Shown here piece after piece: positions 44,736 through 53,708 of a stretch of 64,000 nt of DNA; the stretch's first letter is position 1; each line of letters begins with the position of its first letter. Under the pieces are notes generated by a model. It saw nothing but the letters and a program-made list of their open reading frames with translations. It made no database searches and had not been told where the DNA came from. A program made the translations under genes and the position numbers. The stretch comes from UBA4582 sp038106185 (GTDB taxonomy: Bacteria; Pseudomonadota; Gammaproteobacteria; Pseudomonadales; Azotimanducaceae): NCBI GenBank assembly GCA_038106185.1, contig JAYODE010000010.1, forward strand, positions 1-64,000, written 5' to 3'.

Positions 44736-45581
44736 ATGAACCTTAAAGCAAAGAATGCCAGCGAAGACCATATCATTATCGATGAAGTGATATTTAGTCG
44801 CGGGCGTCGCAGAATATTCGATGCTATCTCCCTGCGGGTGCCGCGTGGGAAAATTGTAGGCATTATGGGCCCTAGTGGTACCGGTAAGACGACTCTGTTG
44901 CGATTAATAGGTGGTCAATTAAAGCCAGAGAGCGGCATTGTTGAGGTTGACGGTAGGCGAATCCCTCAGTTGTCTCGTAAAGATCTGTTTGATGTGCGTA
45001 AGTCGATGGGCATGTTGTTCCAAAGTGGCGCTTTGTTTACCGACTTGTCGGTATTTGAAAATGTGGCCTTTCCGTTGCGCATACATACTGACCTGCCGGA
45101 GGATATGATTCGGGATCTGGTACTCATCAAGTTGCAATCGGTTGGCTTGCGAGGTGCGAGCGACCTGTTTCCGAGTGAACTGTCCGGTGGTATGAGTCGA
45201 AGAGTGGCCCTGGCACGAGCGATAGCATTAGACCCGCGTTTGATCATGTATGATGAGCCGTTTGCGGGCTTGGATCCCATTGCTTTGGGTGTGGTCGTGC
45301 AGTTGATTAAGGACTTGAACCGGGTCTTTGGAATGACCAGCATTATTGTTTCTCATGATATTCATGAAACGGCAAGTATTGCGGACCTCATTTATGTGAT
45401 TTCAGATGGTAAGGTGATTGGCTCTGGTGCGCCAAAGGAGCTGTTCGAGCAAGATGCGCCGCGTATTCAACAATTCATCAAGGGACTGCCAGATGGCCCG
45501 GTCCCCTTCCATTACCCGGCGACAGATTTTCGCGCTCAGCTGTTGAGCGTCGATAGCGTCAACCACCGACAATTCGGATAA
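44736..45581 (+). CDS. mlaF: Phospholipid transport ATPase MlaF
   Basis: A 281-residue ABC ATPase of the Mla intermembrane phospholipid system. Walker A GPSGTGKTTL, signature LSGGMSRRVALARAI and Walker B LIMYDEPFAGLDP are intact, with SHDIHETASIADLIYVISDGKV after the His loop. It drives the MlaE permease. It is first of mlaFEDCB, ending 3 nt before mlaE. Confidence 0.97.
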   Translation: MNLKAKNASEDHIIIDEVIFSRGRRRIFDAISLRVPRGKIVGIMGPSGTGKTTLLRLIGGQLKPESGIVEVDGRRIPQLSRKDLFDVRKSMGMLFQSGALFTDLSVFENVAFPLRIHTDLPEDMIRDLVLIKLQSVGLRGASDLFPSELSGGMSRRVALARAIALDPRLIMYDEPFAGLDPIALGVVVQLIKDLNRVFGMTSIIVSHDIHETASIADLIYVISDGKVIGSGAPKELFEQDAPRIQQFIKGLPDGPVPFHYPATDFRAQLLSVDSVNHRQFG

Positions 45582-45584
45582 GTC

Positions 45585-46361
45585 ATGTTCGCAAGTATTC
45601 GTCATCTTGGGCAATACGGCATCGACCTGATCACTGCTTTAGGTCGAGCAGGAAGTATCTGGTGGCAGGCGATCTGGCGGCGCCCTCGACTGGCTAACGC
45701 GCACCTGTTGTTTCGCCAAATCTATCAACTCGGTGTGCTCTCAGTGGTTATCACGATCTTGTCGGGATTTTCCATTGGTGCCGTGTTGGCGCTCCAAGGT
45801 TACAACCAGCTGGTTAAATATGGATCAGAGAGCGCCCTGGGTCTTGGTGTGGCGCTCGTGCTGGTGATGGAGATCGGTCCGGTCGTGTCTGGATTGTTGT
45901 TTGCGGGCCGAGCAGGTTCGGCTGTGACCGCAGAAATTGGCTTGATGAAGGCGACGGAGCAGCTCAGCAGCATGGAAATGATCGGTGTTGATCCGTTGCA
46001 GCGGATCGTCGCGCCGCGGCTCTGGGCGGGGTTTATTTCAATGCCGATTCTGGCATTGATGTTCAGTGTTGTCGGCATTTGGGGTTCTTCCTTGATCGGC
46101 GTTGATTGGTTAGGTGTCTATGAGGGCGCCTTCTGGTCAGCTATGCAAGACGGTGTTGACTTTAGAAGCCATGTGCTCAAGGGGATCATCAAATCGATCG
46201 TGTTTGGGTTGGTGGTCACTTGGATCTCGGTTTACCAGGGCTATGAGGCAGAGCCCACGTCGGAAGGGATATCAAGAGCGACGACTCGAACGGTGGTGCA
46301 TTCATCGGTAGCGGTGCTGGTGCTTGATTTTTTCCTGACGCTGCTAATGTTTAATTTTTAA
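45585..46361 (+). CDS. mlaE: Phospholipid transport permease MlaE
   Basis: A 258-residue membrane protein with an amphipathic N-terminal helix and about five transmembrane helices. MEIGPVVSGLLFAGRAGSAVTAEIG and the following EQLSSMEMIGVDPLQ form the conserved permease core. It works with MlaF, MlaB and MlaD in the inner membrane. It lies 3 nt after mlaF. Confidence 0.97.
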   Translation: MFASIRHLGQYGIDLITALGRAGSIWWQAIWRRPRLANAHLLFRQIYQLGVLSVVITILSGFSIGAVLALQGYNQLVKYGSESALGLGVALVLVMEIGPVVSGLLFAGRAGSAVTAEIGLMKATEQLSSMEMIGVDPLQRIVAPRLWAGFISMPILALMFSVVGIWGSSLIGVDWLGVYEGAFWSAMQDGVDFRSHVLKGIIKSIVFGLVVTWISVYQGYEAEPTSEGISRATTRTVVHSSVAVLVLDFFLTLLMFNF

Positions 46362-46386
46362 ACAAATATTTCAAGGGTTTAGTGTC

Positions 46387-46839
46387 ATGCAAATGAGAAC
46401 AATAGAAATTGTGGTGGGTGCCTTTATGTTGGCTGGCCTGATTTCGTTGGCGGTGCTGGCGATTCGAGTCAGCGGTTTTAATGTGGGCGCTGAGACCAAC
46501 ACCTATAGTGTGTTTGCAAAGTTTGAAAATGTTGGCGGCCTGGTGGTTCGTGCCAAGGTCAGTATTGCGGGCGTTATCGTCGGTCAGGTCGCAGAAATCA
46601 GCCTCGATCAACAGAGTTTCTCCGCCCTTGTTCGTATGGAAATCGACTCGGATGTGAACCAGCTCAGCGTCGACTCGACCGCAGCAATTTTGACTGAGGG
46701 ACTGCTGGGTGGAAAGTTTATTGGGTTAACGATTGGCGCGGAGGATACCTTTCTCAAAGATGGTGCCTACATCACGGACACGCAATCCGCGATCGTTCTT
46801 GAAGATATGATTGGCAAGTTCTTGATGAAGCAGTTTTAA
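46387..46839 (+). CDS. mlaD: MCE-domain lipid-binding protein MlaD
   Basis: A 150-residue protein with one N-terminal membrane helix (about 6-27) and a single MCE domain (YSVFAKFENVGGLVVRAKVSIAGVIVGQV). It forms the hexameric ring above MlaE. AAGGG precedes the ATG at 46387. The C-terminus is short compared with E. coli. Confidence 0.95.
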   Translation: MQMRTIEIVVGAFMLAGLISLAVLAIRVSGFNVGAETNTYSVFAKFENVGGLVVRAKVSIAGVIVGQVAEISLDQQSFSALVRMEIDSDVNQLSVDSTAAILTEGLLGGKFIGLTIGAEDTFLKDGAYITDTQSAIVLEDMIGKFLMKQF

Positions 46840-46850
46840 AGGTCGTGTAT

Positions 46851-47456
46851 ATGAAAAATATCTCAAGGTTGTTTTTGCTTTGGAGTCTGTTGGTTTTCGC
46901 AAGTGGCGGCTTGGCGAACGTCAAGAGTGCCCAACAGGCGGTTCAGGAGGCCACAGACCAGCTGTTGGCGAAGCTCGTCCAGATCCAGCCCCTCTACTCG
47001 GCGGATCCGGAAAAATTTTTCGCTGAAGTCGATCTGACGCTGGCCCCCTTCATTGATTTCAGCGGGTTTTCAAAAGGTGTTATGGCGAAGTATTACCGTC
47101 GTGCTACAGACGCGCAAATAGCTCGGTTCGAATCGGTGTTTCGGCAAGGATTGATTCGAACCTATGCCAAGGCGTTGGTAGAGTTTGATAATCAGCGAGT
47201 TGAATTCGTTAATACCACTGCAGCAGAAAGCGAACCCGATCGCGCCTCAATAGACCTGCAGATCTATGGCCAGCAAGGCGCTGTCTATCGGGTCAATTAC
47301 AACCTGGTCCTGATAGGGAATGACTGGAAGTTGCGTAATGTGACCATCGAAGGCGTTAATGTTGGACTGCAGTTTCGTTCGCAGTTTGCCGCGTATATGG
47401 ATAAATACAGCAACAATATCGACGAGGTGATTAGCCACTGGACCCTTGATGTCTGA
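46851..47456 (+). CDS. mlaC: Periplasmic phospholipid-binding protein MlaC
   Basis: A 201-residue exported protein with a signal peptide (about 1-21) and an MlaC/Ttg2D domain (FIDFSGFSKGVMAKYYRRATDAQ). It ferries phospholipid between MlaA and MlaD. I prefer the ATG at 46851, where AAAGG has the better spacing; GTG at 46845 is also in frame. Its end overlaps mlaB. Confidence 0.94.
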   Translation: MKNISRLFLLWSLLVFASGGLANVKSAQQAVQEATDQLLAKLVQIQPLYSADPEKFFAEVDLTLAPFIDFSGFSKGVMAKYYRRATDAQIARFESVFRQGLIRTYAKALVEFDNQRVEFVNTTAAESEPDRASIDLQIYGQQGAVYRVNYNLVLIGNDWKLRNVTIEGVNVGLQFRSQFAAYMDKYSNNIDEVISHWTLDV

Positions 47457-47760
47457 GCTTAATGTGCTGCGTATCAACGTCGAGAAGCATCTGGTCGTCG
47501 AAGGAAGTCTTAGCGTAGACACGGTGGCTCGCCTCAGGGAAGAAGGTATTGCGCTGATAGACACGCTTCAGGACCCGGTAACGATTGATCTTGCGGGTGC
47601 AGAGGTTCAGGGCTCGGCGGTGGTCGCGCTGTTGATTGCCTGGCAGCGTCATTGCGTGCAGCGCCAGTGGTCATTGCGGTTTATACATGCATCAAACCAT
47701 CTGCTTGAAATAGCGAAAGCCTGCGATGTCGAAGAGATTCTGGCGTTTACTGACGCATAA
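47449..47760 (+). CDS. mlaB: STAS-domain protein MlaB
   Basis: A 103-residue STAS-fold protein (VTIDLAGAEVQGSAVVALLIAWQR) that caps the MlaF ATPase. The ATG lies 8 nt inside mlaC, implying coupling. The conserved Ser/Thr region near AEVQGSA is present. Confidence 0.85.
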   Translation: MSELNVLRINVEKHLVVEGSLSVDTVARLREEGIALIDTLQDPVTIDLAGAEVQGSAVVALLIAWQRHCVQRQWSLRFIHASNHLLEIAKACDVEEILAFTDA

Positions 47761-47825
47761 GCCGCAAACGAATCCCCACAGAGTTTGAAGAGCGCCTCAC
47801 TGCTGCGGTGTTTTCCAGGCGTTCG

Positions 47826-47834
47826 TGCTATTAT
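47826..47834 (+). promoter_or_regulatory. Candidate extended -10 promoter for ibaG-murA
   Basis: TGCTATTAT (47826-47834) is an extended -10 element 29 nt before the ibaG ATG. No good -35 lies 17 nt upstream, as is common for extended -10 promoters. Confidence 0.35.
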
Positions 47835-47863
47835 CGCGCCGCCGGTTAAAGAGATGAAATGGA

Positions 47864-48103
47864 ATGAATGAAGAGGAAATTCGTGCGTTATTAGTCGCTG
47901 GTGTCAGTGACTGCGAGATCGAACTGCAAACACAGGGGAATAAAATCAGCCTGGTGCTGGTCAGTGAGCAGTTTTCTGGCCTGAACCGGGTCAGGCGCCA
48001 GCAGTTGGTCTACAAGTTGCTCGATCAGAAGATCAGCTCCGGGGAAATTCACGCTGTCACGATGCGTTGTTTGACGCCGGCAGAACGAAACAATGTGCTT
48101 TAG
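47864..48103 (+). CDS. ibaG: BolA-like acid-stress protein IbaG
   Basis: A 79-residue BolA/IbaG (YrbA) protein. It runs from MNEEEIRALLVAGVSDCEI to the conserved C-terminal helix (GEIHAVTMRCLTPAE). Such proteins pair with monothiol glutaredoxins over a [2Fe-2S] cluster. It lies between mlaB and murA, as in most gammaproteobacteria. Confidence 0.92.
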   Translation: MNEEEIRALLVAGVSDCEIELQTQGNKISLVLVSEQFSGLNRVRRQQLVYKLLDQKISSGEIHAVTMRCLTPAERNNVL

Positions 48104-48118
48104 GTGACAGGTGATTGA

Positions 48119-49390
48119 ATGGATAAGTTACTAATTCGCGGCGGTGCGCGTTTGCAGGGAGAGCTGCGAGCCTCGGGTGCAAAAAATTCCGCGGTACTCA
48201 TGCTGGCATCATCTCTGCTGGCCGACGAGCCCGTGATGATCAGCAATGTGCCCCACTTACGTGACATCACAACCATGATAGAGCTGTTGGTTTCTCTGGG
48301 CGTGGAAGTTGTGGTGGATGAAAAAATGAACATCGAGATTCACGCCAACACCATTAAACGCTTCACGGCGCCCTACGACCTGGTGAGGCAGATGCGAGCC
48401 TCATTTCTGGTGCTGGGCCCCATGTTGGCGCACTACGGGCGTGCTGAAGTTTCTTTGCCGGGCGGCTGTGCCATAGGTCCAAGGCCCGTTGATCAGCATC
48501 TGCGAGGCTTGCAGGCGTTGGGTGCGACGATCGAGATGGAAGATGGATATGTCAAGGCGTCTGTAGACGGTCGTCTCAAGGGTACGCGATTCATGTTCGA
48601 TTTTAGTACCGTGGGTGGCACTGAGCACATCCTTATGGCGGCAACTCTAGCGGAAGGTACAACCATACTTGAAAACTGCGCGCGCGAGCCGGAAATTATT
48701 GATTTAGCCGATTTTTTGAATGCGATGGGGGCTCAGATTACTGGTCAGGGTACGGAAACCATCACCATTCAAGGTGTCAAGGCCTTGCATGGCTGCCACC
48801 ATCGAGTCATAGCCGATCGAGTTGAGGCGGCGACTTATCTGATCGCTGCGGCTGCTACGGGTGGCAGGGTCAAGATGCGCGATGTGGTTCCGTCTCACCT
48901 GGATACGGTGTTAAGTAAGCTGCGCGAGGCAGGTGCAGATATTGAAGTGGGTTCGGACTGGATTCAATTGGACATGAAGGGTCGGCGCCCGAAGGCGGTC
49001 AGTTTAGTGACGGCACCTTATCCGGCTTTTCCGACGGACCTGCAAGCACAAATTTTGGCGATGAATTGCATCGCCGAAGGCGTGGCGACTGTGAAGGAGA
49101 CAATCTTTGAGAACCGCTTTATGCACGTCCATGAGATGAATCGCATGGGTGCAAATATTCGACTCGAGGGCAACAATACGATCGCCATAGTCACTGGCGT
49201 TGACTTTCTGAAGGCCGCGCCAGTGATGGCGAACGATCTGCGGGCTTCGGTCAGCCTGGTCATCGCCGGATTGATTGCCCAAGGCGACACTGTGATCGAC
49301 CGGATTTATCACATTGATCGGGGCTATGAACAGGTTGAGGAAAAGCTTCGCACGCTGGGTGCAGATATTGAGAGAGTTCAGTCCCGTTAG
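48119..49390 (+). CDS. murA: UDP-GlcNAc 1-carboxyvinyltransferase MurA
   Basis: A 423-residue enzyme of the first committed step of peptidoglycan synthesis: PEP is added to UDP-GlcNAc. LRASGAKNSAVLMLAS is the N-terminal signature, and the catalytic Cys is present in LPGGCAIGPRPVDQHLRG, so a fosfomycin-sensitive type is expected. The length is normal. Confidence 0.98.
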   Translation: MDKLLIRGGARLQGELRASGAKNSAVLMLASSLLADEPVMISNVPHLRDITTMIELLVSLGVEVVVDEKMNIEIHANTIKRFTAPYDLVRQMRASFLVLGPMLAHYGRAEVSLPGGCAIGPRPVDQHLRGLQALGATIEMEDGYVKASVDGRLKGTRFMFDFSTVGGTEHILMAATLAEGTTILENCAREPEIIDLADFLNAMGAQITGQGTETITIQGVKALHGCHHRVIADRVEAATYLIAAAATGGRVKMRDVVPSHLDTVLSKLREAGADIEVGSDWIQLDMKGRRPKAVSLVTAPYPAFPTDLQAQILAMNCIAEGVATVKETIFENRFMHVHEMNRMGANIRLEGNNTIAIVTGVDFLKAAPVMANDLRASVSLVIAGLIAQGDTVIDRIYHIDRGYEQVEEKLRTLGADIERVQSR

Positions 49391-49398
49391 GATGCCTT

Positions 49399-50031
49399 AT
49401 GTCGGATCATATTACGATTGCAGTGACGAAAGGTGACCGCATTGTTAAGCAGCAGTTGGCGCTACTTGCCCAGGTCGATATAGAGCCCATTGATGACCTG
49501 CTGACCTCTCGCAAGCTGGTTTTCACGACCAATCACCCTAACGTCGAGCTCCTACTCCTGCGCGGTTCAGATGTCGCGACCTACGTCGAACATGGTATTG
49601 CAGACCTGGGTATGGCCGGCAGGGATGTGCTGTTGGAGCATGGTGAGCAGGGTTATTATCAACCCCTTGATCTCAAACTCGGTCAATGCCGTATCATGGT
49701 AGCGGGGTTGAAAGACGAGCCAGCTCTGCCGGGACGCTTGAGAATTGCGACAAAATTCGTCAAGACAGCCAAGCGCTATTACGCAGAGCGTGGTATTCAG
49801 GTGGATATCATCCAGCTTTACGGGGCTATGGAGCTGGCACCTGTGACAGGGCTTGCACATCGAATTGTTGACATAGTGGAGACTGGCAACACCCTGAAGG
49901 CAAACGGTCTGGTCGCCATGGAACATATTGCTGATATCAGCACACGTCTCATCGTCAATAAGACAGCAATGAAAATGAAATATTCGACGATCCATCAGTT
50001 AATTGAGCAACTCCGCGGCGTCGTTGATTAA
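49399..50031 (+). CDS. hisG: ATP phosphoribosyltransferase, short form
   Basis: A 210-residue HisG, the short form that lacks the C-terminal regulatory domain and so needs HisZ elsewhere in the genome. DLGMAGRDVLLEH and VDIVETGNTLKANGL are the conserved PRPP/ATP-binding motifs. It begins histidine synthesis. It starts 9 nt after murA and is followed by hisD. Confidence 0.95.
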   Translation: MSDHITIAVTKGDRIVKQQLALLAQVDIEPIDDLLTSRKLVFTTNHPNVELLLLRGSDVATYVEHGIADLGMAGRDVLLEHGEQGYYQPLDLKLGQCRIMVAGLKDEPALPGRLRIATKFVKTAKRYYAERGIQVDIIQLYGAMELAPVTGLAHRIVDIVETGNTLKANGLVAMEHIADISTRLIVNKTAMKMKYSTIHQLIEQLRGVVD

Positions 50032-50081
50032 ACAACAGGGCCTCGGGCCTGCCGCTCGCTGGCCTGGGTGCAAAGCTATCT

Positions 50082-51398
50082 ATGAAATTGATTAAACAAC
50101 TAAGTACCCTTGACCCTGGGTTCCAGGCTGCACTTGATGCCCTGCTCAGCATTCAGGCAGAAAATCATCAAAGCATTTACCCGATCGTTCGCCAAATCAT
50201 TGATGAGGTTCGGCACGGGGGTGATGCTGCGCTGCTCGCCCTGACCGTTAAATTGGATCGCCGGTCTGTGGTCGCAGCTGCTGAGCTTGAAATCAGTCAA
50301 GCCAGAATGAAGCAGGCCCTCGCGGGCATTGAGCCGCTGGTTCGAGGGGCATTAGAAGCGTCAATCGAGCGAGTCAGGGTATACCATGAAGCGCAAAAGC
50401 GCGCTGGCGGCGGGCACCTTGACTGGGGTTACACGGATAGCGAGGGTAATCACTTGGGTCAGCGAGTCAGGGCGATGGAGCGCGTTGGGGTCTATGTTCC
50501 GGGTGGTAAAGCCGCTTATCCGTCTTCGGTGATTATGACGGTGATTCCAGCGAAGGTTGCTGGTGTCTCAGAGGTCATCCTTGTGGTGCCGACACCCGAG
50601 GACCAGGTCAGCGAGTTGTTGCTGGCGGCCGCCTATCTTTGCGGAGTTGATCGGCTGTTCACCGTCGGTGGCGCGCAAGCTGTTGCCGCTCTGGCCTATG
50701 GGACGGAATCTATCCCCAGAGTCGATAAGATCGTCGGGCCAGGCAATATCTACGTCGCGACAGCGAAGGAGATGGTATTTGGTGATGTAGGCATCGACAT
50801 GATCGCGGGCCCCTCAGAGGTAGTGATTGTCGCCGATGCTGAAGTTGATCCCGAATGGTTGGTCATGGATATGTTTGCCCAGGCGGAGCATGATGAACTG
50901 GCTCAGGCGGTCCTGATTTCAACGGATGAGGGCTTGTTGACGCGTGTCGCAGAGTTAATTGAACTGAGGCTGCCGAGTATGTCCCGCGAACCGATCATTC
51001 GCCGCTCCATCAGTAGTCGCGGGGCTTTGATTCTCGCTCAGAACAACGTTGAAATGGCCGCTATCGTCAATAAAATCGCGCCAGAGCATCTGGAGCTTGC
51101 GTTACAAAACGCCGATGAATTCTTGCCCAGCATCAAGCATGCAGGGGCTATTTTCGTCGGCAACCACAGTGCCGAGGTTGTTGGAGATTATGCGGCCGGG
51201 CCGAGTCATGTATTGCCGACCAGTGGTACAGCCAGATTTGCCTCGGCATTGGGTGTGTATGATTTTCAGGTGCGTAGTTCTGTGATTCATTGCTCTGCTG
51301 CCGGAGCCGTTAGTTTGAGTCGTGATGCGGCGATTCTGGCAGCCGAGGAAGGTCTGGAAGCGCACGCTCGCTCGGCCAGATTTCGGGTTCAAGGATAG
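50082..51398 (+). CDS. hisD: Histidinol dehydrogenase
   Basis: A 438-residue Zn enzyme catalysing the last two oxidations to L-histidine. GVYVPGGKAAYPSSVIM, VDKIVGPGNIYVATAKE, DMIAGPSEVVIVAD and FAQAEHDELAQAVLIS contain the metal and catalytic residues, and KIAPEHLEL follows. The length is normal. hisC, often next, is replaced by zapE here. Confidence 0.97.
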   Translation: MKLIKQLSTLDPGFQAALDALLSIQAENHQSIYPIVRQIIDEVRHGGDAALLALTVKLDRRSVVAAAELEISQARMKQALAGIEPLVRGALEASIERVRVYHEAQKRAGGGHLDWGYTDSEGNHLGQRVRAMERVGVYVPGGKAAYPSSVIMTVIPAKVAGVSEVILVVPTPEDQVSELLLAAAYLCGVDRLFTVGGAQAVAALAYGTESIPRVDKIVGPGNIYVATAKEMVFGDVGIDMIAGPSEVVIVADAEVDPEWLVMDMFAQAEHDELAQAVLISTDEGLLTRVAELIELRLPSMSREPIIRRSISSRGALILAQNNVEMAAIVNKIAPEHLELALQNADEFLPSIKHAGAIFVGNHSAEVVGDYAAGPSHVLPTSGTARFASALGVYDFQVRSSVIHCSAAGAVSLSRDAAILAAEEGLEAHARSARFRVQG

Positions 51399-51404
51399 TC
51401 GCGC

Positions 51405-52532
51405 TTGGACACCATACCTCAGGGGCCTCTCAGGTCCTACCTGGCTGCCGTTGCTCGTGGCGAAATTCAGTCGGACCCAGCACAGCTTGAGGCGATCGAG
51501 CACCTTCAGCAATTATTTGAAGCCTTAACCATAGCACCTTTGAAGTCGAGCGGTACTGGCGCCCATTGGTTGCGCCGCCTGTTGGGTGGGTCGACACCAC
51601 CGGCTCGGCTGGACTCGATTCGGGGTCTGTACTTTTGGGGTGGAGTGGGTCGGGGTAAGACGTATCTGATGGACCTGTTCTATGAGTCGTTGCCCTTTGC
51701 TGAAAAGCGGAGAATGCACTTTCATCGCTTTATGCGGCACGTTCACCAGCAGTTGCACAGATTGCAAGGCGAGGCTAACCCGTTGCGCAGGATTGCATCG
51801 GATTTCGCGCAACGCCATCGCGTTCTATGCTTTGATGAGTTTTTTGTCTCCGATATTACCGACGCTATGATCCTGGCGGGTTTGTTGCAAGCATTATTTG
51901 AGCAGGGTGTGGTGCTGGTCGCGACCTCGAATGTGGCACCTGTGAATCTCTACCGTGATGGCTTGCAACGGAGCAAATTTCTGCCGGCGATTGCGCTGTT
52001 AGAGGCGCATACGCGGGTCTTTAATGTGGATGGCGGCATCGATTACCGCTTGCGGGTATTACAACAGGCGGAAATCTATCACTCTCCGTTAGACGCGCAA
52101 GCAGATGCCGGTCTGGCGCGAAGTTTTAAGGCTCTGTCGCCGGATCTGGGCGAGCCGAACCTGCTGCTGGAGATTGAAGGGCGCCAAATTCCCACCCGGT
52201 ATTGTGGCGATGGGGTTGTATGGTTCGACTTCGGCGCTCTTTGTGAGGGTCCGCGAAGTCAGAATGACTATATAGAGATAGCGATGTTATTCCAAACGGT
52301 TCTTTTGAGTAATGTGCCGCAATTGACCCAGCGTCGTGAAGACTCGGCTCGCCGCTTCATCAGTCTGGTTGATGAATTTTACGACCATAATGTGAAATTA
52401 ATCCTCTCTGCTGCTGTGCCGGTACTTGAGCTTTACCAGGGCGAACGGTTAGTCTTCGAGTTCCAGCGCACTCAAAGCCGATTGCAGGAGATGCAGTCAA
52501 AAGAGTATCTTGCTCGCGAGCACCAACCCTGA
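51405..52532 (+). CDS. zapE: Cell division ATPase ZapE
   Basis: A 375-residue AFG1-type ATPase. Walker A is in FWGGVGRGKTYLMDLFY (about residue 75-90), Walker B in RVLCFDEFFVSDITDAM, and sensor ATSNVAPVNLYRDGLQR follows. ZapE destabilises FtsZ polymers late in constriction. The start is TTG at 51405, with AAGGA about 10 nt upstream. It is next to rplM-rpsI, as in other gammaproteobacteria. Confidence 0.93.
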   Translation: MDTIPQGPLRSYLAAVARGEIQSDPAQLEAIEHLQQLFEALTIAPLKSSGTGAHWLRRLLGGSTPPARLDSIRGLYFWGGVGRGKTYLMDLFYESLPFAEKRRMHFHRFMRHVHQQLHRLQGEANPLRRIASDFAQRHRVLCFDEFFVSDITDAMILAGLLQALFEQGVVLVATSNVAPVNLYRDGLQRSKFLPAIALLEAHTRVFNVDGGIDYRLRVLQQAEIYHSPLDAQADAGLARSFKALSPDLGEPNLLLEIEGRQIPTRYCGDGVVWFDFGALCEGPRSQNDYIEIAMLFQTVLLSNVPQLTQRREDSARRFISLVDEFYDHNVKLILSAAVPVLELYQGERLVFEFQRTQSRLQEMQSKEYLAREHQP

Positions 52533-52597
52533 GGATGGGTCAATTTTACCGAGGGTTCAATTCTCTTGGTCGTTGACGCTTTTCAGATGGATTTGTG

Positions 52598-52656
52598 TTG
52601 CACCTGGTTGTCGGGTTGGGTAACATGCGCCCTCCCGAAATCCTGGTTGAGCCAGG
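52598..52656 (+). promoter_or_regulatory. rplM promoter and leader hairpin
   Basis: TTGCAC (52598-52603) and TAACAT (52621-52626) are 17 nt apart. In the resulting leader, CCTGG (52642-52646) and CCAGG (52652-52656) close a small hairpin with a TTGAG loop, about 30 nt before the ATG. Its role is unknown. Confidence 0.5.
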
Positions 52657-52684
52657 TGTGTGTATCCAACATAACGGTTTATCC

Positions 52685-53113
52685 ATGAAAACTATATCAG
52701 CGAGAAAAGAAACAGCGAAGCACAGTTGGTACGTCGTCGACGCTACTGATAAGACTCTGGGCCGGATGGCGACAGAGATCGCCAACCGTCTGCGCGGCAA
52801 GCATAAGGCCGAATTTACCCCTCACGTCGATACCGGCGACTATATCGTCGTTGTAAACGCTGAAAAAGTGCGTGTAACGGGCAATAAAACCACTGACAAG
52901 ATGTATTACCATCACACCGGTTTTCCCGGTGGGATCAAGTCAATTTCTTTTGACAAGTTGATCGACAAGGCGCCGGAGCGAATTATCCAGAAAGCCGTCA
53001 AGGGTATGATGCCAAAGAACAAGCTCAGTTATTCCATGCTAGCAAAGCTGAAGGTTTATGCTGGTAATGAGCACCCACATGCGGCACAACAACCGCAAGT
53101 ACTTGAACTATAG
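52685..53113 (+). CDS. rplM: 50S ribosomal protein L13
   Basis: A 142-residue L13. It runs from MKTISARKETAKHSWYVVDA to the standard YAGNEHPHAAQQP ending. The start at 52685 gives the family length; the longer open frame upstream is leader. It binds 23S rRNA early in assembly and is paired with rpsI. Confidence 0.98.
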   Translation: MKTISARKETAKHSWYVVDATDKTLGRMATEIANRLRGKHKAEFTPHVDTGDYIVVVNAEKVRVTGNKTTDKMYYHHTGFPGGIKSISFDKLIDKAPERIIQKAVKGMMPKNKLSYSMLAKLKVYAGNEHPHAAQQPQVLEL

Positions 53114-53126
53114 TTAAGGCTTATCT

Positions 53127-53513
53127 ATGACGCAGTATTACGGAACAGGAAGAAGAAAATCGTCCAAGGCCAGGGTCTTTTTGACTCCCGGCCAGGGCAA
53201 TATCGTCGTCAACGACAAGCCACTAGACCTCTATTTTGGTCGTGAAACGGCACGCATGGTCGTACGCCAGCCCCTCGAGTTGGTTGAAATGAAAGATAAG
53301 TTCGACCTGTACGTGACAGTCAGTGGCGGGGGTGGTTCCGGTCAAGCCGGTGCAATTCGCCATGGTATCACTCGAGCGCTGATGGAATATGATGAAACCT
53401 TACGTTCGTCTCTGCGTAAAGCTGGCTTCGTGACGCGCGATGCTCGCGTTGTTGAGCGTAAGAAAGTCGGTTTACGCAAGGCCCGAAAGAAGCCTCAGTT
53501 CTCCAAGCGATAG
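53127..53513 (+). CDS. rpsI: 30S ribosomal protein S9
   Basis: A 128-residue S9. YYGTGRRKSSKARVFL at the start and the basic tail ending KPQFSKR, which reaches the P-site, are intact. It lies 13 nt after rplM. Confidence 0.98.
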   Translation: MTQYYGTGRRKSSKARVFLTPGQGNIVVNDKPLDLYFGRETARMVVRQPLELVEMKDKFDLYVTVSGGGGSGQAGAIRHGITRALMEYDETLRSSLRKAGFVTRDARVVERKKVGLRKARKKPQFSKR

Positions 53514-53564
53514 TTTATTGGGTCAGTCAACGGCCATTGTGGAATCACTCTGGCCCGTCTGGTT

Positions 53565-53593
53565 TTGACAAGGCGATAACACCAGTAAAGAAT
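53565..53593 (+). promoter_or_regulatory. Candidate petABC promoter
   Basis: TTGACA (53565-53570) and AAGAAT (53588-53593) have 17-nt spacing. An extended -10 (TGCTAAAAT, 53626-53634) is a second candidate. Both lie upstream of the terminator-like hairpin at 53662-53680. Confidence 0.4.
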
Positions 53594-53661
53594 CCTCTGC
53601 CGGCACGCAACTCGACCTACGAGTGTGCTAAAATCGGCGAGCTTTAATGATAGACCATCGG

Positions 53662-53680
53662 CAGCCTTTGGCTGTTTTTT
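53662..53680 (+). terminator. Intrinsic terminator or attenuator ahead of petA
   Basis: CAGCC and GGCTG form a 5-bp stem with a 3-nt loop, followed directly by six T. It lies 149 nt after rpsI and 28 nt before the petA TTG start, so it may end rplM-rpsI transcripts or attenuate petABC. Confidence 0.55.
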
Positions 53681-53708
53681 GCTTTGGTATTGGAGGGGAG
53701 AAATCATC